A DNA stretch of 64,000 bases from JAAFHB01 sp963675995 (GCA_963675995.2 CAXXIY010000002.1:1488001-1552000); one strand, 5' to 3'; positions 33,900 through 44,324 are shown, counted from the first letter of the stretch. Numbers and translations are program-made. Notes: generated by a model not told the origin, from the sequence alone.

Positions 33900-36800
33900 A
33901 TGAAACAATTGATAGAAAAAATCAATTTAAGAGAAGGCTTATACTTAAGATTCAGTCGAATCGCATCGATTATACTCTTTTTTTTATTGGTCTATACAAT
34001 TCCCTTACAAGCTCAAAACATATCCATTAAGGTAGAAAAGGTGACATTGAAGGCTTTTTTTGAGGAGATCGAAAAAATCTCTCCTTATCGTTTCAATTAT
34101 TTAGATATTTCCTTACCGTCTGCAGCTGATGTTACGATGTCTGTGCAAAACAAGCCGGTTGAATCGATTTTGAAGCAGGTTTTGCCTCAAAGAAACCTGG
34201 TTTACACCCGGTCAGGAAATACTTTTGCAATTAAACAAAAGGTCTCAGAAGTACCCAGAAAAGTCACTGGGTTAATTTTTGATGATAAGGGTGAACCTGT
34301 TATTGGTGCCGCCATAATTGAAAAGGGAACTACCAACGGAGTCATATCAGATAGTGATGGAAGTTTCTCATTGGAAGTTGGAGGAAACTCAACTCTTCAT
34401 GTATCGTTCATAGGATTCAATTCTGTTGATGTTGCTGTAGCCGAGAAGAGCAAATTTTCAATCCAATTGACAGAGGATTCCAAAAAATTGGATGAGGTTA
34501 TTGTAGTCGGTTATGGAACCTCAAAGCGTCGTGAAACAATCGGTGCCATCAGTAAGATAGGAGGCAATGAAATTACAAGGCTTCCTGCCACATCCATCAC
34601 GCAATCGCTTCAGGGGATGGCTGCAGGTTTGAATATTACAAATACCAGTGGAGGAACACCCGGGGCAGAAAATAAGGTAAGCATCCGTGGATTAAACTCG
34701 ATCAGTTTAAGCTCAGATCCTCTTTGGATTATCGATGGTGTGCCTATTTTTACAGGTTCTGATGCCCTTGCAGTGAACGGAGTAAGACCAGCCTCTCCTC
34801 TTTCAATGATAAACCCTTACGATATCTCTTCAATTGAGGTATTGAAAGATGCTTCTGCTACTGCTATCTACGGAAACAGAGCTTCTGCAGGTGTGATCAT
34901 TGTCACAACCAAATCGAGCAAAAAGAAAGAGACCAACCTAATGGTTAATTACGACGGTGGAGTTTCCACCCTTCCGTTTACGCAAAACTCTGTTTTTACC
35001 AATAATGTTGAGTTTATGGCTATCAGAGATGAAGCAATGCGTAATATTGGAGGTACAGAATTTCAACCTTCATTCTTCAGTCAACAATTTCCCAATGACC
35101 CGGGTTTTACGCGGGAAATGGCATTAAATACCAACACAGACCACCTTTCAGCTTTGGCACAGACAGCCCTTTTCCGTCAGGTAGGGTTATCTGCAAATAA
35201 AGGTTTTGACTCAGGTGGTATGTTATTCTCCCTAAGTTACCGGGATGAAGAGGGGGTTTTACGTCACAACGATTTCAAACGACTGACTGCTCGTTTCAGT
35301 ACTAGTTTTAAACCGATCAGTTTTATTGAATTTGGGGCAAATGCCAATTTAATGTATATGAATTCAAATGGAGTTCGTACTGGTCTTGGCAAATTGGCCG
35401 GAGGTTGGGATCAGTGGATTGCAATGGCTCCATTCTTCAAAATTTACGACCCCAACAGCGCATCGGGATATTGGTTTCCCGAGAGTGGTTATAATGCAGC
35501 TGCCATTCACGACCCCAAACTTACACGCAACAATTCGGGAGAATTCCGGACCCTTGCCAATAGTTTTATTAAGATTGATCTTCCGGTGAAAGGATTAACG
35601 ATCAGAGGTGAAACCGGAGTTGATGCAACTTATACTACCAGCTCCTACTGGAGATCTGGTCAGTTAACACCCAGTAACTTAAGTGAAGCACAAGAAAAAG
35701 AGGTAGACCGGGCTGTTTTTACCTACAATGGAACGGTTAATTACAACCGGCTATTTGCCGAAGACCACAGTGTAAATCTTACAGCAGGTGGTGAAGCAAC
35801 CAAATACTTTAGTTACTTCCGTTCAGCCAGTGGACAAAACGTAGCTACCGCTTACCCCGAATTAATTAATCCGGATAAGTCGTTGCCAGTGACTGCTAAT
35901 GGGAACAGAGGGAACGATATGACGATGGCTGGTTTCTTTTTCAGGGCAAACTACGCGTACAAAGGGAAATACATTTTTAATGGGAGTGTCCGATATGACG
36001 GACATGCAGCGTTAAGCAAGGATAATCGTTGGGCACCTTTTTCTGCGGCTGGTTTAGGATGGATTATGAGCGAAGAGAAGTTCATGAAAGATATTAAGTG
36101 GCTAAATACCTTTAAATTGAGAGGAAGCTACGGAACTACCGGTAATGTGAACATGTCACCCGATATGTTAATTATGTCATGGAGTATTTTAAATGCAAGA
36201 CATTGGGCAGGTTCCAATATCACATCAAGTCAAAACTGGGGCCCATCGGGAAGTTCAGATTTAAAGTGGGAAACCACTGCGTCTTATGACCTGGGATTTG
36301 ACTTTGGTATTCTGAAGGATCGGATTAATGGTTCGTTTGCCGTTTTTTCGCAAGACATCAAAGATCTGATCATGATGTGCCAGGTCCCTCCCTCAATGGG
36401 ATATCATAACGCTTACAACTGGAAGAATGTAGGTAACTTACGTAACAAAGGGGTGGAGTTCAATGTCTCGACAGTAAATATGAATACTAAAAGTGGATTC
36501 AAGTGGACTACCGACCTAAATATCAGCACCACTAAAAACAAAATCATCAAACTGAACGATCAGGAAAAAGGGAAAGGCGCCGTTCAGAATAACGTATTTA
36601 TCAGGAAAGAGGGTGAAGCTCTGAACACCTACTATTTGCCTCAATATACTCAACTTGATACAGAAAAGGGAATTTATATGCAAGATGAATTGGATAAGGC
36701 AAAATGGGATGGATCGTATGTAACGGTGTCAACCGGAAAACAAATACCAATGATTGGTACAAATCCCGGCAATAACAAGTTTGTACTATCGGGTAAAACA

Positions 36801-37310
36801 CCCCAGCCAACCTGGTACGGAGGTTTTACCAACAATTTCTATTACAAAGGTTTTGATCTAAATATTCAATTCAACTTTGCCGGTGGAAACTGGATTCTGG
36901 ATGATAAGCTGGCTTCCAAAGTATCGATGGACGTAGAGAATATTGGACGTGAACTGATCGGCAACTACTGGCAAAAACCTGGTGACAACAAGAGGTTTGG
37001 GCGGATTGCCCAGAATGATAAAGTGCAGTTTGACCTTCAGGGAAACCCTTCCGCAGGAGGTAATACGATGACCATTGAGAATACGAGCTTTATCCTGGAG
37101 CGTGGCGATTTTCTTCGATTGAGAAACCTGCAATTGGGATACACTTTACCAAACAAGATTACATCAAAAGCTAAAATAAACAACCTTCGATTTTATGTCG
37201 GAGGAAGTAATCTCCTTATAAAAACTGCCTTTACCGGATATGATCCGGAATCTCTGAATGCAGTTCCGGTTCCGCGTACAGTCAATTTTGGTGTTTCATT
37301 TAAACTATAA
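33900..37310 (+). CDS. SusC/RagA-type TonB-dependent outer-membrane transporter (SusC2) with STN domain
   Basis: 1136 residues from the ATG at 33900 (MKQLIEKINL); an in-frame TTG at 33861 is less likely. The signal sequence ends IPLQAQ. In order: STN domain (about 40-105, FFEEIEKISPYRFNYLD), carboxypeptidase-regulatory-like domain (GEPVIGAAIIEKGTTNGV), plug (LDEVIVVGYGTSKR, VSIRGLNSISLSS, PLWIIDGVPIF, LKDASATAIYGNRASAGVI), and barrel ending RTVNFGVSFKL. The STN domain and upstream FecR2 make it a transducer for sigma2. SusD2 follows 11 bp downstream. Confidence 0.95.
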   Translation: MKQLIEKINLREGLYLRFSRIASIILFFLLVYTIPLQAQNISIKVEKVTLKAFFEEIEKISPYRFNYLDISLPSAADVTMSVQNKPVESILKQVLPQRNLVYTRSGNTFAIKQKVSEVPRKVTGLIFDDKGEPVIGAAIIEKGTTNGVISDSDGSFSLEVGGNSTLHVSFIGFNSVDVAVAEKSKFSIQLTEDSKKLDEVIVVGYGTSKRRETIGAISKIGGNEITRLPATSITQSLQGMAAGLNITNTSGGTPGAENKVSIRGLNSISLSSDPLWIIDGVPIFTGSDALAVNGVRPASPLSMINPYDISSIEVLKDASATAIYGNRASAGVIIVTTKSSKKKETNLMVNYDGGVSTLPFTQNSVFTNNVEFMAIRDEAMRNIGGTEFQPSFFSQQFPNDPGFTREMALNTNTDHLSALAQTALFRQVGLSANKGFDSGGMLFSLSYRDEEGVLRHNDFKRLTARFSTSFKPISFIEFGANANLMYMNSNGVRTGLGKLAGGWDQWIAMAPFFKIYDPNSASGYWFPESGYNAAAIHDPKLTRNNSGEFRTLANSFIKIDLPVKGLTIRGETGVDATYTTSSYWRSGQLTPSNLSEAQEKEVDRAVFTYNGTVNYNRLFAEDHSVNLTAGGEATKYFSYFRSASGQNVATAYPELINPDKSLPVTANGNRGNDMTMAGFFFRANYAYKGKYIFNGSVRYDGHAALSKDNRWAPFSAAGLGWIMSEEKFMKDIKWLNTFKLRGSYGTTGNVNMSPDMLIMSWSILNARHWAGSNITSSQNWGPSGSSDLKWETTASYDLGFDFGILKDRINGSFAVFSQDIKDLIMMCQVPPSMGYHNAYNWKNVGNLRNKGVEFNVSTVNMNTKSGFKWTTDLNISTTKNKIIKLNDQEKGKGAVQNNVFIRKEGEALNTYYLPQYTQLDTEKGIYMQDELDKAKWDGSYVTVSTGKQIPMIGTNPGNNKFVLSGKTPQPTWYGGFTNNFYYKGFDLNIQFNFAGGNWILDDKLASKVSMDVENIGRELIGNYWQKPGDNKRFGRIAQNDKVQFDLQGNPSAGGNTMTIENTSFILERGDFLRLRNLQLGYTLPNKITSKAKINNLRFYVGGSNLLIKTAFTGYDPESLNAVPVPRTVNFGVSFKL

Positions 37311-37321
37311 TTCAGACGATT

Positions 37322-39151
37322 ATGAAGAGAAATATATTAACAATAGCGCTGTTGACTATCCTAAGCTTTGGATTATTCTCTTGCAAGGATAGTTTCTTTG
37401 AAAATCCCAGGCCACAGGAAAAACCGTGGATCTCAACACTCACCTTGGATCAGTTGGTTTCGGAGTGTTATCGCTCCGTCTTATGGGAAGGTCGTACCCG
37501 CGGTAACTTCGCATCATTCGACTATATGATGTCAGGATGCAGTCAGACTGCAGCTATTTCCAACGATCTTTTCGATGATTGCAATACCATCTGGTACGAG
37601 CGCAAATTTGACGATAATACAACTGGTCAGATGGCGGACCTGTGGTCGACACTTTATATCGCCATCTATGGTGCCAATGCAGGAATCGCATTCGATAAGG
37701 AGAATGGTGGAAATCCTCTGAATCTGAGTCTTACAAGTCAGGACTATATTCAAAATTACAAGAGACAAATCGGTGAGCTTTACTTTATTCGTGCTTATGC
37801 CTATTATTTCCTTGCAAAGATTTGGTGCCATCCCTATAATGAAACGAACAAAAATAAACCAGGTATTATTTATTCGACCCAACCATATTCAGCTGTTGCT
37901 GATTTAAAACGTGGAACAGTAGAGGATATTTATAAGCAAATTGTCCAGGACCTCAAAGATGCAATCAACTATCTCCCGGAAGATATTACGGGTGCAGGTT
38001 GGAGTGCAACCTCAATTTACAAATGTGGTCACGCCAATAAATATGTAGCCGAATCTTTACTTGCGAAAATATATTTCGTGATGGGAGAATATGCTCTGGC
38101 AGAAAAACCGCTGGATGATGTGATTGGATCCGGCGCATTTCGGCTCGAAGAGGTTTACAAACCATTCATTAGCAACGACAGAAGTGAAAAACCAGCAGAG
38201 AGTATCTGGGAATTTAACACGGGTGATCCTACAGGTGCAAGAGACTGGTCACGACAGCTAAACTATCACGCAGTAGGTTTTAACTATCGTCACTTCAATG
38301 GCGCGAATCATTTTGGAAACTTCCTTTATGATCCGACTACGGGACTTCCTTTAACAACTATGACAGCATTAGACTGGAACTCCTGCTCGATTTCTTACTT
38401 TATTCTCAGAGAGGCAGGATGGATGGAACCCGATAAAGGAAATACCTATCCAAGACCATTCAACAGCGATCCAATCAGTAAAGACACTGCGCTTACGGCG
38501 GAAGCACGTACTGATTTGCGTTTTATTCAACTTTTCCATGTAACCAAAGGGGCTGGATATGGTTTTCCGGATGGGGATCCCCGTAATAAGAGCATTGTAA
38601 AACCAAATGTTCTTCCTGGTGGAGCACCCGATCTATCCGGTGGTAAAACATTGGCACAGTTCTATAAAGAGATGAATCAGTACCTGGAATATGAGCCTGA
38701 CGCTGCTGAACCTAGACGGACTGCAGGCACAAGACAGGTTTATGTTGATAAATTCTTCCGTGGTCCGGATAATGGATTTAATACGGGTGCTGCAATGACC
38801 AAATGGCCATTAATTCGCCTTGCTGAACTGGTCCTGATTAAAGCATGGATCTTACAAAACAAGGGGAGTGCAGGTTTGGCTGCCATCGAATTGAATAAAT
38901 TGTGGAACAGGGCAAACCCTTCAAACCCGGGCAAGTATAATGCGGCAAATACAAACCATAAAGCCGTTTACCAGGAATTCATAAAAGAGATGTTGGGAGA
39001 AGGAGGAATCTACGAGTTCCAACTTGCGACCAGAATGACCATTCCTAGAGGTGACAATCCGTTTAGTACTGTTCAGAACATTTCATATCCATACGAGAAA
39101 CTAGTTTTTGCTATTCCTGAAAGAGAAACCTCATTGAATCCAAATTTCTGA
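37322..39151 (+). CDS. SusD/RagB family glycan-binding lipoprotein (SusD2)
   Basis: 609 residues, longer than SusD1. Lipobox FSC (MKRNILTIALLTILSFGLFSC), then KDSFFENPRPQEKPW, matching the start of SusD1 (NQDSFFELQRPNQYPW). TPR-like segments: KRQIGELYFIRAYAYYFLAKIWCHPY and KYVAESLLAKIYFVMGEYALAEKPL. The C-terminal region has WPLIRLAELVLIKAWILQNKG. It should be the surface partner of SusC2. A hairpin follows, so the enzyme genes downstream are probably a separate transcript. Confidence 0.93.
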   Translation: MKRNILTIALLTILSFGLFSCKDSFFENPRPQEKPWISTLTLDQLVSECYRSVLWEGRTRGNFASFDYMMSGCSQTAAISNDLFDDCNTIWYERKFDDNTTGQMADLWSTLYIAIYGANAGIAFDKENGGNPLNLSLTSQDYIQNYKRQIGELYFIRAYAYYFLAKIWCHPYNETNKNKPGIIYSTQPYSAVADLKRGTVEDIYKQIVQDLKDAINYLPEDITGAGWSATSIYKCGHANKYVAESLLAKIYFVMGEYALAEKPLDDVIGSGAFRLEEVYKPFISNDRSEKPAESIWEFNTGDPTGARDWSRQLNYHAVGFNYRHFNGANHFGNFLYDPTTGLPLTTMTALDWNSCSISYFILREAGWMEPDKGNTYPRPFNSDPISKDTALTAEARTDLRFIQLFHVTKGAGYGFPDGDPRNKSIVKPNVLPGGAPDLSGGKTLAQFYKEMNQYLEYEPDAAEPRRTAGTRQVYVDKFFRGPDNGFNTGAAMTKWPLIRLAELVLIKAWILQNKGSAGLAAIELNKLWNRANPSNPGKYNAANTNHKAVYQEFIKEMLGEGGIYEFQLATRMTIPRGDNPFSTVQNISYPYEKLVFAIPERETSLNPNF

Positions 39152-39187
39152 CAATTCACTAAGACCAGGATAAAACCGGTGTTTTCA

Positions 39188-39219
39188 TAAAGGGGAAAGG
39201 ATAATTCTTTTCCCCTTTA
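39188..39219 (+). terminator. Terminator-like hairpin after SusD2
   Basis: TAAAGGGGAAA pairs with TTTCCCCTTTA (39209-39219) across a 10-nt loop; a T-run is part of the right arm. The following 370 bp, up to 39589, hold no gene and no clear promoter; the shared ECF-like motif of this locus was not found there. Confidence 0.6.
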
Positions 39220-39589
39220 ATTGTATGACTACCCTTGAATTCACCGGTAGATTTAAATAACATTTGTTAATTAGGGTTAGGTTGTTTATATTGTTTAATA
39301 GGATAAGACTGAAAATCCAGGATCTGATGCTAAAATCTCTTTTATTCCGATAGCCGGCCACTGCCAGGAATAGAATGACAAGGCCGTTTTAAATTTAATT
39401 GCAGAGAAAGTGGCACAGATGAAAAATAGTCTTTTCAGTTATTAACATTGAAGCAATCCCATGGACATATTCTTTTGAATTTACTATTTTTATACCGGTA
39501 AAAGTAAGAACCCCGATTTATTTCTCAAATCATGCGATCCATTAATCGATACCAGTAACTGTTACCCAGATACACATAAAACATAAATA

Positions 39590-41158
39590 ATGAGACATTC
39601 ATTTTTTCTTTATATCTTCCTCCTTTCCGTCAGACTCTTTGCACAGACAGGCAATGAGAAACTAAGCTATCACCCCATTAAAACCGATGGTCAGGGAGAT
39701 CTTCTTCCGTGGTACGACAACGATCCCGGCAAATCGTACGACCACATTGTCAATACGGTCTGGAACTTCTGGGACACGATGAGAACCGATCTGAATGGAT
39801 TACCCTACCACATGAACCACCAGGTCTGGAAGAAGGATCATAATGATTCTCGCGGTATCGGGGGCGACCAGATCTCTATGGCTTTATCATCCTGGAGGCT
39901 TTTGTATGCCTATTCCGGAAACGAAAGGGTTCTTGATAATATGAAATTTATGACTGATTATTATTTGTCCCATTCCTTGTCGGGGGGCGACTGTAAATGG
40001 AAAAATCTCCCTTATCCTTATAATATGCTGATCTATTCGGGTATTTACGATGGGGATATGATCATGGGGAAATGGTACACCCAACCTGATAAAGCTGGTT
40101 CATTTGGGTTTGAACTGATCAATATTTATAAAATTACCGGGAAGACGATTTATCTTGAGGCCGCCGTTGATATTGCCAATACCTTATCCGGGAAGATGGT
40201 TCCCGGAGACAATGACCATTCTCCGCTGCCATTCAGGGTCAATGCAATTACGGGTAAAACCGGTGTGATGAATGAAGGGACCCCTTCTGAGATAATCTAT
40301 TCCTACACTTCCAACTGGACCCCGACTATGAAATTGTTCAGTGGTTTGATTGCTCTTGGAAGGGGAGATACCAGCAGCTATCGAAAATCGTTTCAAACAC
40401 TGCTTGACTGGATGAAAAAGTATCCGCTAAAAACAAATAAATGGGGACCATTCTTCGAGGATGTTGGATCATGGTCGGACACCCAGACCAACGCGATCAC
40501 TTGTGCACAGTATATCCTGGAAAATCAGGAGCAGTTTCCCGACTGGAAAGTATCGGTACGCCATATCTTCGACTGGGTTTATAAAGAGCTTGGTAACCCT
40601 AAATGGGAGAAATATGGAGTAGCAGTAGTTAATGAACAGACTTCCTACCGGGTACCTGGGAACAGCCATACAGCACGACAAGGTGCGGCAGAACTATTGT
40701 ACGCATCAAAAACCGGAGATATGGTTGCCAGGGAGAAGGGGATCCGTCAACTAAATTGGGCTTCTTACATGGTCAACGATGACGGTGAGAGTACTTACCC
40801 CAATAACGAAACATGGATGACCGATGGTTATGGCGATTTTGTCAGACATTATTTGCGGGCAATGGAGGCATTTCCTGAGCTAGCTCCTGCCCGGCAGAAT
40901 CACCTGGTTTCTTCCTCATCTGTGATCAAAAGGATAAGCTATGAGAATCAAGCTATTCAATATGATACTTTTGATAAGAATTCAGTGGAAACCCTGCGGT
41001 TAAAATCCAAACCATATAGCATCAAAGATAATGATAATCAGATCAATGAATCGGATCCATCGGGCAAAACTGAATATTGGGATTGGAAAGAGCTCCCCAC
41101 AGGAGGAATATTAAAAGTATCGCATCATAATAGTAACAGAATAACCATTCTGTTTTAA
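39590..41158 (+). CDS. Secreted protein with a probable helical-barrel (six-hairpin glycosidase-like) fold
   Basis: 522 residues, signal peptide MRHSFFLYIFLLSVRLFAQ. I do not recognise a named family. The body is rich in Trp and Tyr with helical segments separated by short loops: WNFWDTM, GGDQISMALSSWRLLYAYSG, KFMTDYYLSH, GSFGFELINIYKITG, YLEAAVDIANTL, NNETWMTDGYGDFVRHYLRAMEA. That pattern suggests an (alpha/alpha)6 toroid, as in many glycosidases and epimerases, followed by about 80 C-terminal residues of beta character. It is first in an operon with GH92, an alpha/beta-hydrolase and a lectin-fold protein, so a glycan-active role is likely but unproven. Confidence 0.6.
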   Translation: MRHSFFLYIFLLSVRLFAQTGNEKLSYHPIKTDGQGDLLPWYDNDPGKSYDHIVNTVWNFWDTMRTDLNGLPYHMNHQVWKKDHNDSRGIGGDQISMALSSWRLLYAYSGNERVLDNMKFMTDYYLSHSLSGGDCKWKNLPYPYNMLIYSGIYDGDMIMGKWYTQPDKAGSFGFELINIYKITGKTIYLEAAVDIANTLSGKMVPGDNDHSPLPFRVNAITGKTGVMNEGTPSEIIYSYTSNWTPTMKLFSGLIALGRGDTSSYRKSFQTLLDWMKKYPLKTNKWGPFFEDVGSWSDTQTNAITCAQYILENQEQFPDWKVSVRHIFDWVYKELGNPKWEKYGVAVVNEQTSYRVPGNSHTARQGAAELLYASKTGDMVAREKGIRQLNWASYMVNDDGESTYPNNETWMTDGYGDFVRHYLRAMEAFPELAPARQNHLVSSSSVIKRISYENQAIQYDTFDKNSVETLRLKSKPYSIKDNDNQINESDPSGKTEYWDWKELPTGGILKVSHHNSNRITILF

Positions 41159-41170
41159 TTTATCAGAACT

Positions 41171-43447
41171 ATGTTTAATAAAATATCAGGCCTGTTTTTT
41201 GCTCTTTTCTCTTTATACCTGAGTTGTCAGTCGCAGGTTTCAAAAACCACAAAAGATTATACACAATTTGTCAATCCTATTATAGGTACCGCTCCTACAA
41301 CCACGATATCGGGACTAAGACATGGTGGGGGCACAGAAAATAATGCGATGGTACAACCTTCGGTTACCGTGCCATTTGGTATGACCAACTGGAGTCCACA
41401 AACCACCAACACCGAAAAGAAGTGTGTCTCATCGTATTATTACAAAGATTCCCTGATCACAGGATTTCGTGGTTCCCATTGGCTAAGTGGTTCATGTACA
41501 CAGGAATACGGTTCAATGGCGGTCATGCCGATTTCTGGTATATTGGTAGGTAATCCATTGAAACGCGGTTCAAAATATTCACATGTGAAAGAGGTCTCAA
41601 ACCCTTATTACTACAAGGTGGAATTGAACACTTATCATATCACAGCCGAGATGTCGGCTACCAAGCGCTGTGGAATCTTATCATTCACTTTTAATGAGGA
41701 GGGAGATGGACATATCATAGCAAATCCCAACAATGATAAAGGAGAAGGGTTTGTGCAGGTTATCCCTGAGAAGAATGAAATTATCGGCTTTAATCCGATC
41801 CGGAGGATTTATCAAGGTTATGGCAAACGGGCCGGATTTTCGGGATATTTTGTGATGAGAGTGGAAAAAACCCCCGAATTGTTTGGTGTCTTTGCGGGTG
41901 ATCAGATCCTAAGCGGCCAACCTCAAATAGAAAATCAGCCTAACCTTGGGGCTTATTTTTCATTTAAGGTTAAAAAAGGGGAGAAGATTACAGTTAAAGT
42001 AGGAACTTCATTTGTGAGCATCGATCAGGCAAGAAAAAACCTGGATGAAGAAATTCCTGGCTTCGATTTTAAAGCCACAGAACTTAAACTTAAAAAATGC
42101 TGGAACGAAGTACTATCTCGTATCGAGGTCGAAAGTACGAATAGGGAGGAATTGGTTAAGTTTTATACAGCCATGTATCACTCGTTTATGCAGCCGCGAA
42201 CCTACAATGATGTGGATGGTCAATATCCCCGTTTTGATGGTAACGATAAAACAGATACCATTTTGAACGGTAATTATTATGGAGATTTTTCTGCCTGGGA
42301 TACCTATCGGGCCTTGCATCCTTTATATAATTTGATTGCACCAATAACAAATGCAGATATGGTAAAATCTTTACTGACAATGGGTAAAGTGCGGGGATGG
42401 ATACCTATTTTTCCACAATGGAACAGCTATACCGCGGCTATGATTGGGGATCATGCCGTCTCTGTAATTGCCGAAGCCTATGTCAAAAATGTAATCAAAT
42501 TGTCAGATGACGAGTACCGGCTCATGAAACACAATGCCACCGACTCTCCTTCAACCTATGCAGAGTACGTTGATGGAAAGGGGAGGAGAGCCCTGGACTC
42601 ATACCTTAAATATGGTTACATTCCGTTGGAAGATTCTGTAAAAGAAGCTTTTCATAAAGGTGAACAGGTTTCACGAACCCTCGAATATGCCTATGATGAC
42701 TTTGCTATGGCACAGGTTGCAAAAAAGATGGGGAAAAATGATGACTACAATTATTTTTTGAAACGGTCGCAAAACTATCGGAATGTCTTTGATCCGGCAG
42801 TAAACAATATGAACGGTCGTTTTGCTAATGGTGTCTTTACTACCGATTTCGATAAAAACAGGAAGATGCCTTACATAACTGAAGGGACTCCCTGGCAGTA
42901 CAACTGGTATGTTCCTCAGGACGTAGAGGGACTGATCAAACTAATGGGTGGAAAGGATAAATTTAATAAAACGCTTGATGATTTCTTTTCTCAGGGACAG
43001 TACTGGCATGGAAATGAGCCAGGTCAGCAAATTCCGTTTTTGTACACATGGTCAGGTCAGCCATGGAAATCGACAAAAGTGGTTCGCGAGGTAATGAAAA
43101 CGGAATACAGCACAGGTCCGGGCGGATTGAGTGGGAATGATGATTCAGGACAAATGTCAGCCTGGTATGTTTTTGGCGCCATCGGATTTTATCCCGTATG
43201 CCCAACCCTGCCTGAATATGCGATAACAGGACCAATTTTCGAAAAGATATCGGTCAGACTCGGAAATGGAAAAACTTTAGTCATCACTGCCCCCGGGAAT
43301 TCAGAAAAAAACTGCTATGTTAAATCTGTCAGGTTAAATGGGAAACTGATCGGTAACTATAAATTTGCCCATTCAGAGCTGATCAAAGGTGGATTAATTG
43401 AATACGAGATGACCGATCATATTGATAATCTGCCTAAGGAAAATTAA
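41171..43447 (+). CDS. GH92 family alpha-mannosidase (lipoprotein)
   Basis: 758 residues. Lipobox LYLSC with Cys19, so probably cell-surface or outer-membrane attached. GH92 enzymes are calcium-dependent exo-alpha-mannosidases acting on N-glycan mannose. Family segments: FVNPIIGT, GGGTENNAMVQPSVTVPFGM, RGSHWLSGS, the region GDFSAWDTYRALHPLYNLI, GTPWQYNWYVPQDVEGLI, GNEPGQQIPFLYTW with the acid glutamate, and GNDDSGQMSAWYVFGAIGFYPVCP. Length is normal. It is in one operon with the preceding helical-barrel protein (12-bp gap) and the esterase after it (10-bp gap). Confidence 0.94.
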   Translation: MFNKISGLFFALFSLYLSCQSQVSKTTKDYTQFVNPIIGTAPTTTISGLRHGGGTENNAMVQPSVTVPFGMTNWSPQTTNTEKKCVSSYYYKDSLITGFRGSHWLSGSCTQEYGSMAVMPISGILVGNPLKRGSKYSHVKEVSNPYYYKVELNTYHITAEMSATKRCGILSFTFNEEGDGHIIANPNNDKGEGFVQVIPEKNEIIGFNPIRRIYQGYGKRAGFSGYFVMRVEKTPELFGVFAGDQILSGQPQIENQPNLGAYFSFKVKKGEKITVKVGTSFVSIDQARKNLDEEIPGFDFKATELKLKKCWNEVLSRIEVESTNREELVKFYTAMYHSFMQPRTYNDVDGQYPRFDGNDKTDTILNGNYYGDFSAWDTYRALHPLYNLIAPITNADMVKSLLTMGKVRGWIPIFPQWNSYTAAMIGDHAVSVIAEAYVKNVIKLSDDEYRLMKHNATDSPSTYAEYVDGKGRRALDSYLKYGYIPLEDSVKEAFHKGEQVSRTLEYAYDDFAMAQVAKKMGKNDDYNYFLKRSQNYRNVFDPAVNNMNGRFANGVFTTDFDKNRKMPYITEGTPWQYNWYVPQDVEGLIKLMGGKDKFNKTLDDFFSQGQYWHGNEPGQQIPFLYTWSGQPWKSTKVVREVMKTEYSTGPGGLSGNDDSGQMSAWYVFGAIGFYPVCPTLPEYAITGPIFEKISVRLGNGKTLVITAPGNSEKNCYVKSVRLNGKLIGNYKFAHSELIKGGLIEYEMTDHIDNLPKEN

Positions 43448-43457
43448 TGTAGCCTTC

Positions 43458-44303
43458 ATGAAAACAAATATTCACAGGTGTCGCGGAGTTTTATTTTTGC
43501 TTCTTCTTATACAATTATCATTCAGCGGGTTTGGGCAATATTTAGTAAAGCCCATTGAGATGATTTACAAGCAGGCAGACACTGTGAAGCTTAAAATGAT
43601 GATTTACAGGCCGACAAATTTAAGGAAAACGGGAAAGTATCCGGCAATTGTTTTTTTCTTTGGTGGTGGTTGGGTAAGCGGCACGATGGATCAGTTTCGG
43701 CCATTTGCAGATCATTGCACATCCAGGGGAATGATTGCGGTATTAGTTGATTACCGGGTAAAATCAAGGCATAATACGACTCCTTTTGAATCGTTAAAAG
43801 ATGCCAAATCGGCTATCAGGTACCTGCGACAAAATGGAACAGAATTGGGTGTAGACACGGGAAAAATCATTGCCTCCGGAGGTTCTGCCGGCGGCCATCT
43901 GGCAGCTGCCTGTTACACCAATAGAACCTTCAATGAAACAGGTGAGAGGCTGGATATCAGTGCTAAACCTAATGCCTTGGTCCTCTTTAATCCGGTCATC
44001 GATAACAGTGCCGCGGGTTATGGATATGACCGTATTGGGGAACAGTACCTGGAATTTTCACCGCTTCACAACATCAGAAAAGGTTTCCCACCGACCATCT
44101 TCTTTCTTGGAACAAAAGACAAATTAATTCCGGTTGCTACTGCCGAAAAGTTTAAACAAAGAATTGACTCTGTCGGAAGCCGGTGTGAACTTCATCTATT
44201 TGAAGGGATGGAGCATGGTTTCTTCAATAAGAGTAGTTTGCACGAAGATCTGTTTTCCAGAATGGATCAATTTTTTGAGTCAATTGGAATATTAAAAAAT
44301 TAA
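43458..44303 (+). CDS. Alpha/beta-hydrolase (esterase/lipase-like)
   Basis: 281 residues from the ATG at 43458, just after the GH92 stop; an in-frame ATG at 43422 would overlap GH92 and lacks a signal peptide. The N-terminus is a signal sequence ending FSGFGQ. The fold motifs are clear: oxyanion FFFGGGWVSG (67-76), nucleophile Ser143 in ASGGSAGGHLAA, the acid Asp in LGTKDKLIP and His in EGMEHGFFN. These resemble BD-FAE-like carbohydrate esterases and acetyl-xylan esterase relatives. In this operon it could remove acyl groups from a glycan, but the substrate is not shown by the sequence. Confidence 0.85.
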   Translation: MKTNIHRCRGVLFLLLLIQLSFSGFGQYLVKPIEMIYKQADTVKLKMMIYRPTNLRKTGKYPAIVFFFGGGWVSGTMDQFRPFADHCTSRGMIAVLVDYRVKSRHNTTPFESLKDAKSAIRYLRQNGTELGVDTGKIIASGGSAGGHLAAACYTNRTFNETGERLDISAKPNALVLFNPVIDNSAAGYGYDRIGEQYLEFSPLHNIRKGFPPTIFFLGTKDKLIPVATAEKFKQRIDSVGSRCELHLFEGMEHGFFNKSSLHEDLFSRMDQFFESIGILKN

Positions 44304-44324
44304 TTATAAATAAATTATTTAAAT

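Noticed and set aside
39220..39589. Copy of the ECF-like motif before the enzyme operon
   Set aside because: GGTTAGGTT at about 39290 resembles the first block, but the second block at the required spacing does not match.
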